Notes: generated by a model from the sequence alone, not told the origin. DNA of 64,000 nt from Hordeum vulgare subsp. vulgare (GCF_904849725.1 NC_058523.1:109742189-109806188), one strand, 5' to 3'. Counted from the stretch's first letter, positions 36,283-47,460 are shown. Numbers and translations are program-made.

Positions 36283-36523
36283 ATGCACGCATAGTCATGC
36301 CAGACCTCATGTATCTTGTCCAAACAGGTTCTTGTTTGCCTTTATACCTTAGACCAACTTCAACCGACCGACCCAAACTGACGATAATTTTGTCGGCTTT
36401 TTATCCGTTTGGGTCGGCCGTTCGCCCGTCTTCTATCCTGTTTTAGATTTGAATGCACGCATCGTCATACCAGATCTCATGTATTTTGTGCAAACATGTC
36501 CTTGTTCGACTTTATACTTTAGT
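36283..36523 (+). repeat. pair of ~72-bp direct repeats around a ~100-bp spacer
   Basis: 36283-36354 and 36451-36523 both read GCACGCAT(A/C)GTCAT then CCAGA(C/T)CTCATGTAT and so on, with about 12 differences. The spacer contains CCGACCCAAACTGACG and its near inverted partner CGTTTGGGTCGGCCG, so it could be a small element. No function is assigned. Confidence 0.65.
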
Positions 36524-37482
36524 GATATGAACACTTTTATAATTTTTTATTAAGGAACTAAAATACAATCAAAATACATGGCCGGCCTATGAAATATACT
36601 CAGGAGACTCTCTTACACAACAGTTTCTGAGATAACTGAAAACACAAATGCACACGACTACATTGCAAAAGATATCACGGATATACCTAAATACAACGTT
36701 ACCACACATCATCAAACACCTAAGCTCCACAACAATGTTCTTAGAAGGGAAAACAGCATAATGCATCGTCACGGTCTAGTCGAGACAGACAACAGACTTT
36801 ATCTGAAACCCTGCTATGAAGAGAAAAACCACAAAGACATCTTCGAAGAGAGCGACATCCCCAGATATTGCCGACGTTGGCTCCAAAGCAAGGAGCTTTC
36901 GTTCGACAACTCACTGGTTCCACCACGAGGCATCCAGAACAACCGCAACGAACACAAGTCCCTAGATGTGGATCTGGATATTGAAACTGCCAACAATAAA
37001 GGACGAGCCCGAACCACCCGCTGCTATACCCCTTGTTAACCAAACGATCAAGAGGCAGAGCCATCACTGCCATCGTGATGCCCGTTAGAGAGCCAAACAT
37101 GCAGACAACCTCACCGCCTGCAATTCAGGAAACAAGTTTGTTAATATATGACATTAGCTGGTTATTCCACATACAATGGGTCAGGAATATGGATGTCCTT
37201 TGCTTTTGTGGTCATGTTATAGTTATCGACACGAGACAACTATAATGACCATTTTCCCGTGTCAAAGTTATCAACATGTCAACTATATGTAGTTACCCTG
37301 TTGTCCGTGCGATAGTTACCAACATGAGGCAACCACAATTACCAGTTGTCCATGCTATAATCGTTGAGTGTGTTAGATGCAAATCACTATCATAGTCGCG
37401 ATGTAGTTATATGAATGGTTACGACGAGATTTAGTTTCTATCCACATGTAGTCCGACATCCCATGTAGTGTTGTGCTGTAAT
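36524..37482. other. no gene recognised
   Basis: 36590-37100 is reminiscent of the tail of a retroelement or pseudogene, but no conserved motif could be named in its ORFs (for example 36741-37100 minus). 37240-37380 has GTTACCAAC/AACTAT-type iterations. Left unassigned. Confidence 0.4.
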
Positions 37483-37495
37483 AACATATGAATGG
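37483..37495. repeat. 13-bp target-site duplication, left copy
   Basis: AACATATGAATGG here is repeated perfectly at 38767-38779, immediately outside the non-LTR insertion. Length and perfection fit target-primed reverse transcription. Confidence 0.85.
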
Positions 37496-38766
37496 ACCGG
37501 CTTAATGAGAAGCCCACCCCACTCCTCCTAGGGTTCCTCCCTCTCTTTCACCGCCGCCGCCGGCTGCCCTAGGTCCTCCTCGCCGCCGCTGGCCGCCCTG
37601 CCACCCCTTCTCCCCCGCCCCCTCTTCCCCCTCTCGGATCCGTCCCTGCGCCGCCGCCTCGGGAGGTGGCAGGGGCGGCGCGCGACCCCCCTCCCCTTCG
37701 GACGTCCTCCTCCCCCATTCCTCCCCGCCGCCACCGGTGGGTGCCCCTGGCGCAGGCCCGGGTGGTGCTGGCGGCGGCGGAACCTTTAGTCCCCGCGTGT
37801 GGGCTCCCCTGCCCGGGGCATGGGGCAGCGGCGGAGCTCCTCTGCTAGGCGGCGGCCCAGTCACCCTGCAGTGGTGGCCGACAGCGTGCGAGGTGGTGGC
37901 GTGGCCCTTGGCGGGGGGCAGCGTGGTGGCGCGCTCCCGTCCCAGATCTGGGCCCTGCGGGGCCCATCTGGGTCCTAGCAGGCTAGCTCCTGGCATGGCT
38001 TCGTCGTCGTCTGCGTGGTGAGGAGGAGCAGCAACTCGGACAGGGGCGGCGATGCTGATGGCGTGCCTGTTGCAGCGCGACGGCGAGAGCTTTACGGGCA
38101 TGGAGGGGCCGGCTGAGCCTGTGTGCGCACGGGCCTAGTATGCTCCTTCTATTGTGTGTGATCGGCTACTGCCGTTGACGGTGGAGGTTGAGCCCTCCCG
38201 CGTGCCGACAGTGTTGCTGCCCTAGTCCCGGCTCCAATTCATCACTGTGTAGACCTCACCTCGTGGTGCCATGGTGAGGTGGCGTGGAGGCTTCAAGACC
38301 GCTTTGGCACAGGATGGTGGTCGGTTTGGTGGCGGGCTCCGAAGCATCCGAGGTGAAGGTTGGGATATGGGGAAACCCCTGTCGGCCTGGCCGACACCAA
38401 TGCGGTGGCGCCTGTGGGTGCCGTCGGACCTTCCTGAAGGGTGTCGGGGGCTACCCTTCCTCTCGCCTTGTCGCATACCGGGGGAAACCCTTGGCAGCAT
38501 CGTCGTTATCGTCGCGGTCCTTCTTGGAGGTGTTGATTGGTACCGGCGCTTCGGAGTCTTGGAGCTTGGTGGGAGATCTTCGGTGGGCGCAGTGATCGCG
38601 AAGCTTCTTTGTTTCTGTCGACCTGCCGTTACCGACATTTTCTTCTTTTGTTTTTTCTCTTTCTTTTTTTGGGTGTGACGGTGTTGTTTCCGTCCCAGCA
38701 CCTATCGTTGACTGTATCGGTTGGTTGCTTTGTAATACAAAGCGGGGGAAACCCTTTTTTGTTAAA
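37496..38766 (+). mobile_element. 1.27 kb non-LTR retroelement insertion without reverse transcriptase
   Basis: The 1271-bp insertion is flanked by a perfect 13-bp duplication (AACATATGAATGG). The 5' part is a GC-rich leader (CCGCCGCCGCCGG), the middle is GC-rich with long but motif-free ORFs, and the 3' end is TTGTAATACAAAGCGGGGG, then AAACCCTTTTTTGTTAAA, a tail I recognise as typical of Triticeae LINEs. No endonuclease or reverse transcriptase is encoded. It is therefore a non-autonomous non-LTR element or an internally deleted LINE mobilised in trans. The element is complete at both ends and recent enough to keep its duplication. Confidence 0.8.
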
Positions 38767-38779
38767 AACATATGAATGG
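38767..38779. repeat. 13-bp target-site duplication, right copy
   Basis: Perfect copy of 37483-37495. Confidence 0.85.
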
Positions 38780-39390
38780 TAACTCTTATAGTAAGGGTGA
38801 TAGCTTTTGACTTCAAAAGGATATTAAAATGTTGCAAAAAAGGTTTCAGTTTTCATGACGAGTAACTTCTTTGTGATATTTACGATAGGCAGATCAGTAT
38901 GTCAACATTTGTTATTACTATCTATAAAGTATCAATGCGTGCTACATATGCCAAAATTTGTGTGCGTGTGTGTGCGTGGAGGGGGGGGGATTTCGGTGGA
39001 GATCATGTGCTTTCAAATGAATGGTAAATTGAAAATAAATAATAAAAAATAAAATAAAATTGATTTACATTTTGGATGTTCATGACATGGTAACAAGTGT
39101 GTTTGATAATTTTCATCCGAAACGGGGCAATAATATTTCGTTAGTGAAAAACAATGAAGTGTAACACTTGGTATTTGCTTTTTCTTTGCATAGGTCAAAA
39201 TGCAAAATCCCTTTCACCTAAAAAATTGCATTTAATATTTGAATGTTGTTGAGTAAATAGGCAATTTTCCGAGCATATTAATCCACGAGATAATGACTAG
39301 CATGGCATTCACTAGACTAATGATATACTGATCATGAACTAACCTAGCACATACTACGCATATAGTCGATACATCTATGCATGCAAGTAG
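38780..39390. other. no gene recognised
   Basis: AT-rich flanking DNA with a short GT-repeat (38957-38975) and a run of G (38981-38989). The left end of the copia fragment that follows lies somewhere in 39230-39480. Confidence 0.4.
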
Positions 39391-39394
39391 TACT

Positions 39395-39564
39395 GTTAGG
39401 ATAAATACGAACATGAGGATAAACGAGTCATACCCTCCAGTGGGCCAGTTGACCGTAGCACCAGCGTTGGCGTTGGACGCGGCCATAGCAGCAGCAACAG
39501 CATCCTCTGCCCTCTTCTTCTCAGCTTCAAGGGCGAGACGATCGGCCTCGGATGGTGAAGACAT
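39395..39564 (-). pseudogene. copia gag N-terminus (fragment)
   Basis: The minus-strand ORF opens MSSPSEADRLALEAEKKRAE at 39564, rich in Ala and charged residues, next to a copia LTR. After NWPTGG the sequence reads GGTATG, a plausible splice donor at the same place as in the copia element at 31.8 kb. The rest of gag and all of pol are absent. Confidence 0.6.
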
Positions 39565-39599
39565 GGCGATGACGAGGACGACGCGGATGTAGACGAAGC

Positions 39600-40208
39600 A
39601 AATGGATGAAGGCGAGCAGTCGCGTGATCGCTCCCCAAAAACCTAATCGCCCCTCTCCCGTACAGGAGAGGCGGGGTTTCAGAGGCCTGCTCTCCCGTCG
39701 GTCGTGTACGCGGTAAACGGGACGGAGTCGCCGGCGGCAGCAGCAGCAGCAAAAGGAACGAACGCGTGAGGCAGATGTGATCTGATTCTCGTGATGGCTA
39801 GGGTAGGCGTTAGCCTGCTTATGTAGGCGGCTGGACGGAGAGACGTGGGCCGAACCCACGTCCGAGTCGGTAACAGCCCACGATCCGACGTCTCGGATCG
39901 TGCCGTGTTCGTTACGTATTCTCCGTTCCTTACCGACAAAATTAAACGCGTAGGTATGAGTTCAGCTCATTTCCACAACTCGTGGCGAGGCATGGCGGGG
40001 GGCGGAGGAGGATTGCGCGAGGGCACCTTCTCTTCTCACTCTCCAATAGCATGTGGAAGAGAGACCCTTATAAAGGGGTTCAACTTCTCCTCCACTAGCG
40101 GGGTGGGACTAAACTTCCCACCACCTTGTCATGCCACCACCTACATGGGCCCTTGGAGATTTTTCTGAAATTCTTTTATGGGCTTAAGGTCCGTCACTAA
40201 TTTCAACA
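39600..40208 (-). repeat. 5' LTR of truncated antisense copia element
   Basis: It shares CTCCGTTCCTTACCGACAAA, GCGTAGGTATGAG and CTTCTCTTCTCACTCTC blocks with the LTRs at 13 kb and 32 kb. In antisense it opens TGTTGAAATTAGTGACGG at 40208. It is the nearest element upstream of the P450 gene. The inner (left) boundary is not exact. Confidence 0.7.
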
Positions 40209-40384
40209 AATGTGACCATGAATACATCTATTTTTTACGGTTATTTTTTGCTTGGAAAAAAACATTTTGCCGTCCATGGGAGCCCAATTGGATTTATGAT
40301 GTATTATCTTTTTAAAAAGTTGAGGAAATCTGAAAAAAATGAATTTGATCGTATGTGCGCCAGCGCGGGCAGTATGTGCACTCT

Positions 40385-40392
40385 TTATATAG
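40385..40392 (+). promoter_or_regulatory. TATA box of the P450 gene
   Basis: TTTATATAGG is centred about 67 bp upstream of the ATG at 40456, leaving room for a short leader starting near 40415-40420. The copia LTR edge at 40208 is about 180 bp upstream, so the proximal promoter is short. Confidence 0.6.
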
Positions 40393-40455
40393 GACCTGCC
40401 TTCAAGTCACCCCACTACACTGCCTTAGCTGAACCTGAGCACGCGAGACCCCGCA

Positions 40456-43400
40456 ATGGAGCAATGGGCGTACTACCTCTGCCTCTGCTTGGCTCTCCTC
40501 GTCCCTCTCCTCCTCTTCAACCTCAAGCCCAACAGCAAGCGTCGCGGCGTGCGTCTGCCACCAGGCCCATGGCGGCTGCCGGTCATCGGTAGCCTGCACC
40601 ACCTTGCCGGCAACCCGCTCGTGCACCGTGTGATGGCCGACCTCGCGCGCCGGCTGGACGCACCGCTCATGTACCTCAAGCTCGGCGAGGTGCCGGTGCT
40701 GGTGGCCACGTCCCCTGAGGCCGCCCGCGAGATCATGCGGACGCACGACGTCGTCTTCGCCACGCGGCCGTGGAGCCCCACCATGAAGATCATGAACTCC
40801 GAGGGGGAAGGGCTGGTTTTCGCACGCTACGGCACCCCGTGGCGGCAGCTCCGCAAGATCTGCATCCTCGAGCTTCTCAGCGCGCGCCGCGTGCAGTCGT
40901 TCCGCCACATCCGGGAGGACGAGGTCGGCCGCCTCGTGGCCGCCGTCGCCGCGGTGCCGCCCGGGGAGCCCGTGAACGTGAGCGAGCGGATCTCCGTGCT
41001 CATCACCGATTCGGCGGTGCGTGCCATGATCGGGGACAGGTTCAAGAGGCGGGAGGAGTTCTTGGAGACACTCGAGGAAGGGGTCAAGCTCGCCACCGGC
41101 TTCAACCTTGGCGACTTGTTCCCTTCGTCGTGGCTCGCCAACTTCATCAGCGGCACGGCGCGGCTGGCGGAGGAGAACCACCGCAAGAGCTTCGAGCTCA
41201 TGGAGTACGCGATCCAGCAACACGAGGAGCAGAGGGCCGCCCCCTCGGTGAACAGCGACGTGGAGGAAGGAGGGGAGGACCTAGTGGGCACGCTCTTGAG
41301 GATCCGCAAGGAAGGTGGCCTCGACGTGCCTCTTACCATGGGAATGGTCAAAGGAGTTATACTTGTAAGTGCACCAGCTCCTTAATTTGTTTTAGAATAC
41401 TTTGTCCTTTACAGTACTATGTGTTTTTTTCTTAGATTTGCATATCATATACTCCCTCTATACCACAATACTTGTTGTTGAAGAGAATTAGCCTAATCCT
41501 CCCCAACAACAAGTATTTAAAAACAGAAAGAGTATTAAATAAAAACATCAAAGAATGCCTTCACACAAGTTTACAAGTATATCCTCATGCATACAACGCT
41601 GCTCCTCACTACTCATCCGCCTTACTAATCTATCAAAGAAACGGTCCATATTCCTCTTCAACAGTCATGCCAACGCCCATACCGTGCCTTTGGACCTCAC
41701 TCTTACTAGTAGGATTTCAGTCGACGGTGATGCCCCATTGAACACAATAGCGTGTATATGCTTCCACAACTCCCAAGACATCAACACTATGACGGTGCGT
41801 AGATCTTTCCTGCTCATACCGGTGTGTCCGTCCCTGCTGCATAGCCATGCTTCAAGTGTATCATATGGTGTCGGTGTCCACTTTGGTCTCCCCAAGGCTT
41901 CACATACCGTCGCCCACACCATCCTGGGAAACACACATGTAAGTAGAACGTGGTTTATAGTTTCCTCCTCCGGGTCACAAAGAGAGCATGCATCTTGGTG
42001 CTATGGCCCTCTTCGGGAGAGTCGGCCAGAAGTCCAACACCTATTCCGAGGCGCCAGCCAAGTAAAAAATCGACATTGCGATGGTAATCTCGACTTCCAA
42101 GTCAGCTCCGACATTAGCGAGAAGAAGTCATGCAAAGCTTCAATCCCAATGTTGGGGCCAATGTCCATGGCCCACACCCCATCTTCCAAGGCTTGAGCCA
42201 CTAGCCTCGTTGACCTTGTACGTGGTGGGATCCTGGCGTATAGTGATGGAGCAATCTCCTGAATCTGCAATCCTCCAATCCATCGGTCCTCCCAAAAGAG
42301 TGTGGTCTGGTCGTTGCGTGTATTTCTCCTTGTTGCTTGGTACAGTAGCATAGAATCGGTGTCACTTTAATTTTGAACTCACTCCATGGCCTATTAGTAT
42401 CCGTCCGTTGAAGCCATGGCCACCTGGACTGCATGGCCTCATTCATCCATCTGAGGTTAGGCAATCCTAATCCACATGACCATTTGGGGGCACAAACTGT
42501 GTCCCAAGCTACTTCACAATTCCCTCCATTGGCCTCTGCCTTCCTAGACGACAGGAACCCCCTACACATTTTGTTCATTGCCGCTATTGTCTTCATTGGG
42601 AGGTCTAATGTCATCATTGCATGAATTGGCATGGCGCATAGAACTGAGTGGATCAGTGTAAGTCTTCCACTCTTCGACATTAGCACAACCTTCCACTTAG
42701 GCAAATGATTTGCCATTTGATCCACTAGATACTATAGTTGTGAAGCAGAATGTTTTCGCAACGACAACATCAAGCCAAGGTACTTAATTGGGAATTATCC
42801 CATCGAGCATCCCAACCGAGTAGAAGCCATGGTGATCTCCTCCTCTGAACACCTAATCAGTGGTGCTGCCGATTTTCTCATGTTGAGCCGCAAGCGTGAC
42901 GCTTCACCAAATATTTCCAAGATGCCCTTGCAAACCGTTAGGTCCATCGTATTAGGCTTGACCAACAGGGCCACATGATCCCAAAGATTGAGAGCCTTTC
43001 CTCATACCCACACGCACCAAGGGCTCCAAAACCTCTTTGTTGTCTACTAGCTCGAACAGCCTATGCGGAGGCTCCACGGCGAGAATGAATAACATCGGTG
43101 ATATAGGATCATCCTGTTGGAGGCCCTTGTAGTTGTAGATAGTGACGTCGGGGTCCCCATTCACCATGACTTTGGTAGTAGATGTTGCAAGGATTCCACA
43201 TATCCATGAAAGCCACCTAGGCCCAAATCCAAGTTGCTGCAACACCGCGAGTAAGACAGGCCACTGCACCAAATCAAATGCTTTAGATATATCAAGCTTG
43301 AGCAACACCGTGGAACTCCTCAAGGCGTTCAGCCGCTTTACCGTGCTCTGAACCAACATTAAGTTGTCATGCAAAGATCTTCCCTTCACGAACGCACTTT

Positions 43401-46400
43401 GGTGATTGCCCACTAGTTTGGAAAGATCCACCCCAACCTAGATGAGAACACTTTCTCAAAGATCTTGATTGCTCCATGCACGAGATTGATGGGCCTGAAG
43501 TCACCCACATCCAAAGCCCCGTCTTTCTTGGGTTGAAGTTACATAAGGGATTTGTTGATCGCTGCCATACCTCTGAGATCTCCCCTCTAGAGGTAGTCCA
43601 TAGCTTTCATGAAATCTCCCTTGATGATGTTCCAACATGTGACATAGAACCTGCCCGTAAATCCATCCGGTCTCGGCGTTTTATCCAGTGACATAGACTT
43701 GATGACCTTCTATACTTCATCCTTCGCGAATGGGTCGTCAAGGTGAGATTGGTCTAGACGTGGCATATATAGCACCTCCAAGTTTAATATGTGTATCGGT
43801 GGGCCACAAGAACCGAACGCCGCAACATAGTAAGCATCCACCGCGGAAGCCACCTCGTCCTGCCCAGAATAGATATTGCCATTGTGTCTCACCGACCTCA
43901 TGTCGTTCTTTCTCTGTCTATGACGTTCTTGTTGATGGAAAAGCCTAGTGTTGCCATCCCCTTACCACAGCTGTAGCAGTCGAGACCGCTGCCTTGCAAT
44001 GGTTCGCTCTAGCGAACACATCCCTAGAAGTTTTCGTTTCAATCAACTGCGAAGATCCCTCTCTGCGGAAGAGAGCGGCCTAGAGCCCATCGCCACATCT
44101 AGTTATTTTATCACCTCCAAAGCGATGGAAATTTGCAACTTCACATTGCCAATCCATCTGTCACTCCACCTATGTAGACTAATAACTATGGCCCTCAGCT
44201 TCTTAATTATGCAGTGTGAGATAATCATTAGAAGCAGCCGTCGTTGAACTCCACACGGCTTGCACTGTCTCCATAAATCCCTGAGCTTTTACCCAAAATG
44301 CTTCAAACTTGAATCTCTTGCGAGTGGTAATCTCCACATTCATATCCAGCATCAAGGGGTAGTGATCCGATATGGCTGTTCCCAAGGCCGATAGAAAGCA
44401 AGCCGAAAAAGCCTCATCTCACTCGTTAGACACAAAGACATGATCAATTTTCTCCAAAGTTACGTTCTGCCTTCCATTCGGCCATGTATAGCACCGTCCG
44501 TTGAGGTACAACTCCTTCAGTTCCAGCAAGTTAATCTTCGTCTGAAACCTTGCCAACATCCTACAATTGATCAATGCGTTACTTTTGTCCTCTTGCCTAG
44601 CAAGGAGGTTGGAGTCTCCTGCTACCAGTCATGTCCCCACATGTAATTCCATGATGGCCACTAAATCTTGCATGAACTCCAATTTTCCACTCTTATCTTG
44701 TGGACCATAAACACAGGTGAGCCACCATGCGTGATTATCCGGCGATTCCACCAATGACGTTAGAGTATTATTCATATAATGGGGGTTTGACAGTTGGGTG
44801 TAGGTATCATCCCAAGCCACCAAGATCCCACCGCGGGTTCCTAGTGCCGGTAAATAGAAGAACTTTCCAAATTAATTGCCAAGGCATTGTTGTAAAACTG
44901 CCAAAGATACGGCCTGCAGCTTAGTTTCCTGTAGACATACAATGATCGGGTTGGCTGTGGTGCCCACCTGGTAGACTGCACTCCTCCTAGCTGGAGCGTT
45001 TAATCCACGGACATTCCACAATCATCTTCAAAGGTGTTGCACTCATTGATGTGACCCATGATCTACCTAGCAACCGACACGCTGCATATGTCGCAACGCC
45101 CCCAACCACTAGCGGCTCCTGGAGAGGAAGAGCCGACTCCGAGCTAAAGAGAGCCAACACGGTCACAATGTGTGCATCCAAGAGGGGACACGAGAACAGG
45201 TCCATGTACACGCGGAGGGCCTCGTCCTAAATTACCTCACCCTCGTGTGCCAAGCAGAGTTCCCTTATGAGCACCTGTTGTTGCTTGGATACAGAGTGCT
45301 CGACGATCCTCGCACTCCTCCTTGGCGCTATGTCTAGCCTCCTCTTCTTCCTTGGATTATGAGTCTTGGTTGCCGGCCCTCGATTAGCCAGTCTGGTGAG
45401 GATGGGAGAGAGGGACTTGCGCATTTTCTCGCAAAGGGACGCCACCTTCTCATGCACATCACTATCCAGTCCCCATGCATTGGTGTGCATGGCGCCTGAC
45501 CGATATGTGGGCAGCACCATCCTCTCGATGGGCCACCCCATGTTGCATGCTCCTATAGAGCGTCGGAGCAGCTATCCACCGATAGGCTTACCTGAAAGTT
45601 GTCACAGGCATCCACCTGTCCACCACCGTCTTGCATGCCCACCAGTTGTTCCACATTGTACAACCAGAAAGAATCCCCGTGCATTGGCTCATCCGTAAGC
45701 CTAGGGGGGACACCTCTGTTTGGCCATACAAAGCAACCTGATAGGAGCCGATTTGGACAGACTCCCCAAAAGGCTTTTCAAAAGCGAGCAGTGGATCCGA
45801 AGTCATTTCTACACACCCAGGGTCCGATCCCCACTCGTGTCCGCGTGCCTCCATCGTGGCACCTGCACCAAAATCGGTGAAGCAGCGGAAACTGCCAAAG
45901 CGTGTGTTGTATTAAACAACAGTACTTATATTCATTTTAAAAGTACATTTCGTGATATACTTAGTAGTATTATGAATATGTTGTTGCCAATGTTGAAATT
46001 GTTTCCCATTTTTTATGAAACAAAAAGCTTGAACAACATTGATTAAAAAAGGTCAAGCATTTTGAAATGACAAAATAGTTAGAAACACACTAGGTATCTT
46101 AATTTATTTCTTCTTGTTCCTTTCACTCTGAATCCATGAAATGACATGTGCTATATTCGCTATAATTCTAGGATTTTCTACTTGATGTCTCACTTTTCTG
46201 ACGGTTGAAAATCCATGAATGCTAAGAAGAACTTGCAATTTTTAAATTGTATAAACTGACATACTGCAGGATTTATTTGGTGCCGGGAGCGAGACATCAG
46301 CTACCACGCTTCAATGGGCCATGTCGGAGCTCATGAGGAACCCAAATGTGATGCGGAAAGCACAAGCTGAAGTACGCGACAACCTTCAAAATAAACCTAA

Positions 46401-46887
46401 AGTGACCGAGGATGACTTAGTGAATCTCAAGTACCTAAAACTGGTCATCAAGGAGACAATGAGGTTGCATCCAGCCGCACCATTGCTTCTCCCTAGGGAG
46501 GCCAGGGAGCCTTGCAAAATCCTCGGATATGATGTACCCAAAGGTACAACGGTCTTGGTGAATGCGTGGGCGATTGGCAGAGATCCAAAGCACTGGAAAG
46601 ACCCTGAGGATTTCAAACCAGAAAGGTTTGAGTCTGGCACAGTGGACTTCAAAGGCACAGACTTTGAATACATACCTTTTGGGGCGGGTCGGAGGATGTG
46701 CCCTGGAATGACATTTGCTCAAGCTAGCATGGAGATCGTGCTCGCTGCACTGCTATACCACTTCGATTGGGATCTCCCGAGGGGGGTGAAGCCTCATGGG
46801 TTGGACATGATAGAGAAGATGGGCCTCACTGTCCGGCGGAAGAACGATCTGCATCTACTCCCTGTGGTCCGCGTGCCTCCTATTTGA
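40456..46887 (+). CDS. cytochrome P450, CYP71 clan (two exons)
   Basis: Exons 40456-41364 (303 codons) and 46270-46887 (205 codons plus stop) join at a phase-0 intron with GTAAGT donor and TGCAG acceptor, the conserved position of A-type plant P450s. The predicted protein is 508 aa, normal for the family. Visible features: N-terminal ER anchor (residues ~5-23), PPGP hinge (35-38), I-helix GAGSET (307-312), ExxR as ETMR (365-368), PERF (420-423), and heme loop [10 protein letters not shown] (440-449) with axial Cys447. It is a membrane-bound, NADPH-P450-reductase-dependent monooxygenase of specialised metabolism. Overall similarity to CYP71D/CYP99A-type enzymes suggests a terpenoid or related lipophilic substrate, but the substrate cannot be told from the sequence. 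All key residues are intact and there are no stops. Exon 1 is much more GC-rich than exon 2, as usual in grasses. The intron is enlarged by transposons. Confidence 0.92.
41452..41532. mobile_element. Stowaway-like MITE (81 bp)
   Basis: Termini CTCCCTCTATACCACAATAC and GTATTTAAAAACAGAAAGAG form an imperfect terminal inverted repeat. The inner arms ACTTGTTGTTG and CAACAACAAGT pair perfectly, and TA lies on both sides (41450-41451 and 41533-41534). These are hallmarks of Tc1/mariner-class Stowaway elements, which favour introns and gene flanks in cereals. Confidence 0.85.
42952..43431 (-). pseudogene. LINE reverse transcriptase core
   Basis: It contains RT blocks [26 protein letters not shown] (motif A aspartate present), GFGPRWLSW and [12 protein letters not shown] (motif B; a Gly-Asp-Pro is expected where it reads Asp-Asp-Pro). 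The frame ends before the catalytic YADD box; in the continuing frame that box is altered to a WDH-like sequence. It is not functional. Confidence 0.85.
44203..44823 (-). pseudogene. LINE endonuclease fragments
   Basis: Two ORFs hold pieces of the apurinic-type endonuclease: [22 protein letters not shown] (44629-44823, the VYGP block) and [11 protein letters not shown] (44203-44385, the catalytic SDH block). They are in different frames. Confidence 0.8.
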
Positions 46888-47247
46888 TTTCCACTCGCGT
46901 TAAATTACGAAGATGAATTATCATTTACTATGTCTTCTATATATGCGCTTTTCTCGAACCCGGAGGCGTATGAAGAAGTATTGTTAATTACATCACTACG
47001 TACTAGTAAGAGTCAATTTATATGTGCCATGAGTGTGTGTGATTCCTATGTTCATTTCTACTAGGAAGGCTCATCACACTACAAAAAATCCAAGTATATA
47101 ATTTGCTTATAAAGCATATATACATCTAATCATAAAATTAGACACCCGGGATATCTTGTAGACTTGTACCACTCACCACTCTAGGTCATATTTATATCAT
47201 ATTAGATGTATCTAATATGTTGGTAGGATAGATCGGGTCTTTGCTTT
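46888..47247 (+). other. P450 3' flank
   Basis: It includes the 3' untranslated region of the P450 gene; a canonical AATAAA was not seen. CACTACAAAAAATCC near 47074 resembles the end of another CACTA-type element, but no partner end was found. Confidence 0.5.
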
Positions 47248-47254
47248 CACTAGT

Positions 47255-47460
47255 GGGGACGGGGCCTTTAGCCCCGGCCCGTAAGGGGCTTTAGTCCCGG
47301 TTCACCAACCGGGACTAAAGGGGCGGGACTAAAGGCCTAACCTTTAGTCCCGGCCCTGTTACAAGCCGGGGCTAAAGGTGCTCCACGTGGGCGCCTCGTA
47401 GCGCCCCAGGGGCAGGACCTTTAGTCCCGGCTCGTTACACGGACCGGGACTAAAGAGTTT
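47255..47460. repeat. CACTA left subterminal array
   Basis: About eight copies of TTTAGTCCCGG or its reverse complement, with one or two variants (TTTAGCCCCGG). At 47289-47320 two copies face each other and form a strong hairpin. In En/Spm the equivalent 12-bp subterminal motifs bind the TNPA protein. Confidence 0.85.

Larger units (their letters stand above)
41540..45908 (-). mobile_element. LINE (non-LTR retrotransposon), antisense in P450 intron, dead
   Basis: Read right to left: an Arg/Lys-rich C-terminal part of ORF1 (about 45850-45230); an endonuclease with ISDHYPL (near 44370); a reverse transcriptase with [24 protein letters not shown] and [10 protein letters not shown] (43431-42952); then the LINE C-terminal region with a zf-RVT-like segment (42725-41660). 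Many frameshifts exist, and the YADD box near 42985 is not intact. It is probably 5' truncated. GTATTAAA at 41532-41539 and 45909-45916 may be the target duplication, though no poly-A (poly-T here) remains at the left end. Confidence 0.85.
41365..46269 (+). other. P450 intron (4.9 kb)
   Basis: It begins GTAAGT and ends ACTGCAG. Native intron sequence is recognisable only at 41365-41450 and about 45917-46269; the rest is a MITE and an antisense LINE. Introns at this site in CYP71 genes are usually hundreds of bases to a few kilobases. Confidence 0.85.

Noticed and set aside
35579..36446. cluster of 60-170 aa ORFs on both strands
   Set aside because: No recognisable domains, no consistent frame, no promoter or splice structure.
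36741..37100. possible protein fragment on the minus strand
   Set aside because: Cys-rich translation without any motif I can name; could be repeat-derived, so not called a gene.
37502..38101. 199-aa minus-strand ORF and neighbours
   Set aside because: Located in the GC-rich part of the non-LTR insertion; no domain, low complexity, open on both strands.
40402..41223. 273-aa ORF antisense to P450 exon 1
   Set aside because: Shadow of the GC-rich P450 exon; the sense frame has all family motifs.
47071..47247. possible second CACTA-type end (CACTACAAAAAA) in the P450 3' flank
   Set aside because: No matching opposite end or target duplication was found nearby.
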